A stretch of 64,000 nucleotides of DNA from NCBI RefSeq assembly GCF_963662255.1, contig NC_085046.1:144537762-144601761 (forward strand). Reading direction: 5' to 3'. The DNA comes from Cinclus cinclus (Eukaryota; Chordata; Aves; Passeriformes; Cinclidae). Both the position numbers and the translations under genes were made by a program. Positions 63,052-64,000 of this stretch are shown here, piece after piece (the first letter of the stretch is position 1; the number at the start of each line of letters is the position of its first letter). Below the pieces are notes generated by a model. It saw only the letters and a program-made list of their open reading frames with translations, ran no database searches and was not told the DNA's origin.

Positions 63052-64000
63052 TTATTGCACTCAGAATTTCTCCTGGTGCAATCTGTGACCATTGTCTCAT
63101 CTACTGAGTGCTTCTGAGAAAGACTCTGGCTCCATCTCCCCTACATCTAATCATTGTGTACTTTTTACACATTTTACATTGTGCCTTTCCATATCAATTT
63201 TATGCAGTCACACTGTAAGATAGGCTTTAATTTCAGTTATATAACAGGCATATTCTTAGTTAATACTGGCCATATTTTCAAAGTAATAAAACAATATGAT
63301 AATTGAAAAAAACACAGAATTTTTTGACTGAAAAATCATCTGAATACTTATCAGTGAGTTCAAATTTCTATTAAACAGCTTCTTCCATCAAGGCATTTTA
63401 TAAAGACTCTGTGACAGCTTCTACAGGAGGAGTTGCTGATGATAATCATCATCTCTGCATTTTCAGCATTGATACTTCAGAAATTACCAAGCACTCCTTA
63501 ATAATTTTGTTCTTTCTGATATTTATGAAAATTAGTAAACTGTGAAATTAAGAAAGGACTGGTAAAAAGGGTCACAGTGTATTTTCCTGTGATCTGCAGG
63601 CTAGGCTCAGATGAATCAAATAACAAAGAGAAAGAACTCATGTAATTCTTTTTCATTATGAATCCTTAGCTGTTGTAAATGAAAGAAGCAATCTGAATCA
63701 CCATTTCAAACTGCCCTGAAAGCATCTTCATTATGAAATGGAAGACAGATAGTATAATAAGGCAAAACCCATGCTTTCTCCACCATATGTAGATGTGTTG
63801 TGACATTGAAATACATATTCAAGACAATCCTGGTCTTCACCCAATCTCTTGGCTGTTGATGCACTAACATTAGTAAATGAAACAAGTTACAACCTTCTAT
63901 GGCAAACCTTTCCCTCAAAAAGGAGGTGGCTACAACCAGTCTGGTTTCTGGGAATGTCTCCTTGCACATCCTGTTTTTCACATTGTCCCAGGCATTTGTG

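Larger units (their letters stand above)
59419..64000. other. gene-free unique sequence
   Basis: No gene supported. It contains a 76-bp tandem duplication (61,635), a doubtful old CR1 remnant (62,830) and a C-tract (63,035), listed separately. Other open frames are short (105 codons or fewer), and one of them runs across the duplication. Confidence 0.6.

Overview
This window looks like non-coding nuclear DNA from a bird, most likely a passerine. Three things support that. First, there are several truncated CR1 LINE copies with the avian-type 3' end, including one with the 8-bp tail repeat typical of CR1. Second, there is a roughly 700-bp solo LTR whose 3' half I recognise from memory as resembling songbird endogenous-retrovirus LTRs. 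Third, the background is AT-rich and CpG-poor, with no bacterial gene organisation. I found no protein-coding gene, tRNA, rRNA or CRISPR array that I can support. The open frames are short, overlap on both strands, have no recognisable domains, and several are only translations of simple repeats. The window is best read as a gene-poor intergenic stretch or the inside of a very large intron.

Layout. Positions 1-11.5 kb are mostly unique sequence with small A/T-rich tracts. A CR1 3' end (+) lies at 11.5 kb. A pure (GAAGG)55 array occupies 16,416-16,690. CR1 3' fragments (-) lie at 17.9 kb and 22.9 kb, with a (CTTTTT)17 array between them at 19.4 kb. From 23 to 33 kb the sequence is mostly unique, with a perfect 22-bp palindrome and two short direct duplications. 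A (TAAAA)12 array lies at 33.7 kb and a CR1 3' end (-) at 36.7 kb. From 37 to 45 kb there is unique sequence with a strong G-quadruplex motif, a pair of competing hairpins and a possible small exon. Two CR1 pieces in opposite orientation lie at 45.6-46.1 kb, next to a (CTTTT)24 array. A 29-bp poly(A) run lies at 49.4 kb and an internal CR1 piece (+) at 52.1 kb. The solo LTR, with a 5-bp target duplication, occupies 54,987-55,685 and is by eye the only strongly CpG-rich part of the window. The longest CR1 copy (-) lies at 58.95-59.4 kb, and a 76-bp tandem duplication at 61.6 kb.

No genes act together here. The structure reflects retrotransposition (CR1), retroviral insertion followed by LTR-LTR recombination, and microsatellite growth. 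I did not find an undescribed biological system. The items most worth checking are the long (GAAGG)n array, the solo LTR, the palindrome and hairpins, and the possible small exon. All family assignments are from memory of consensus sequences, without database searches.
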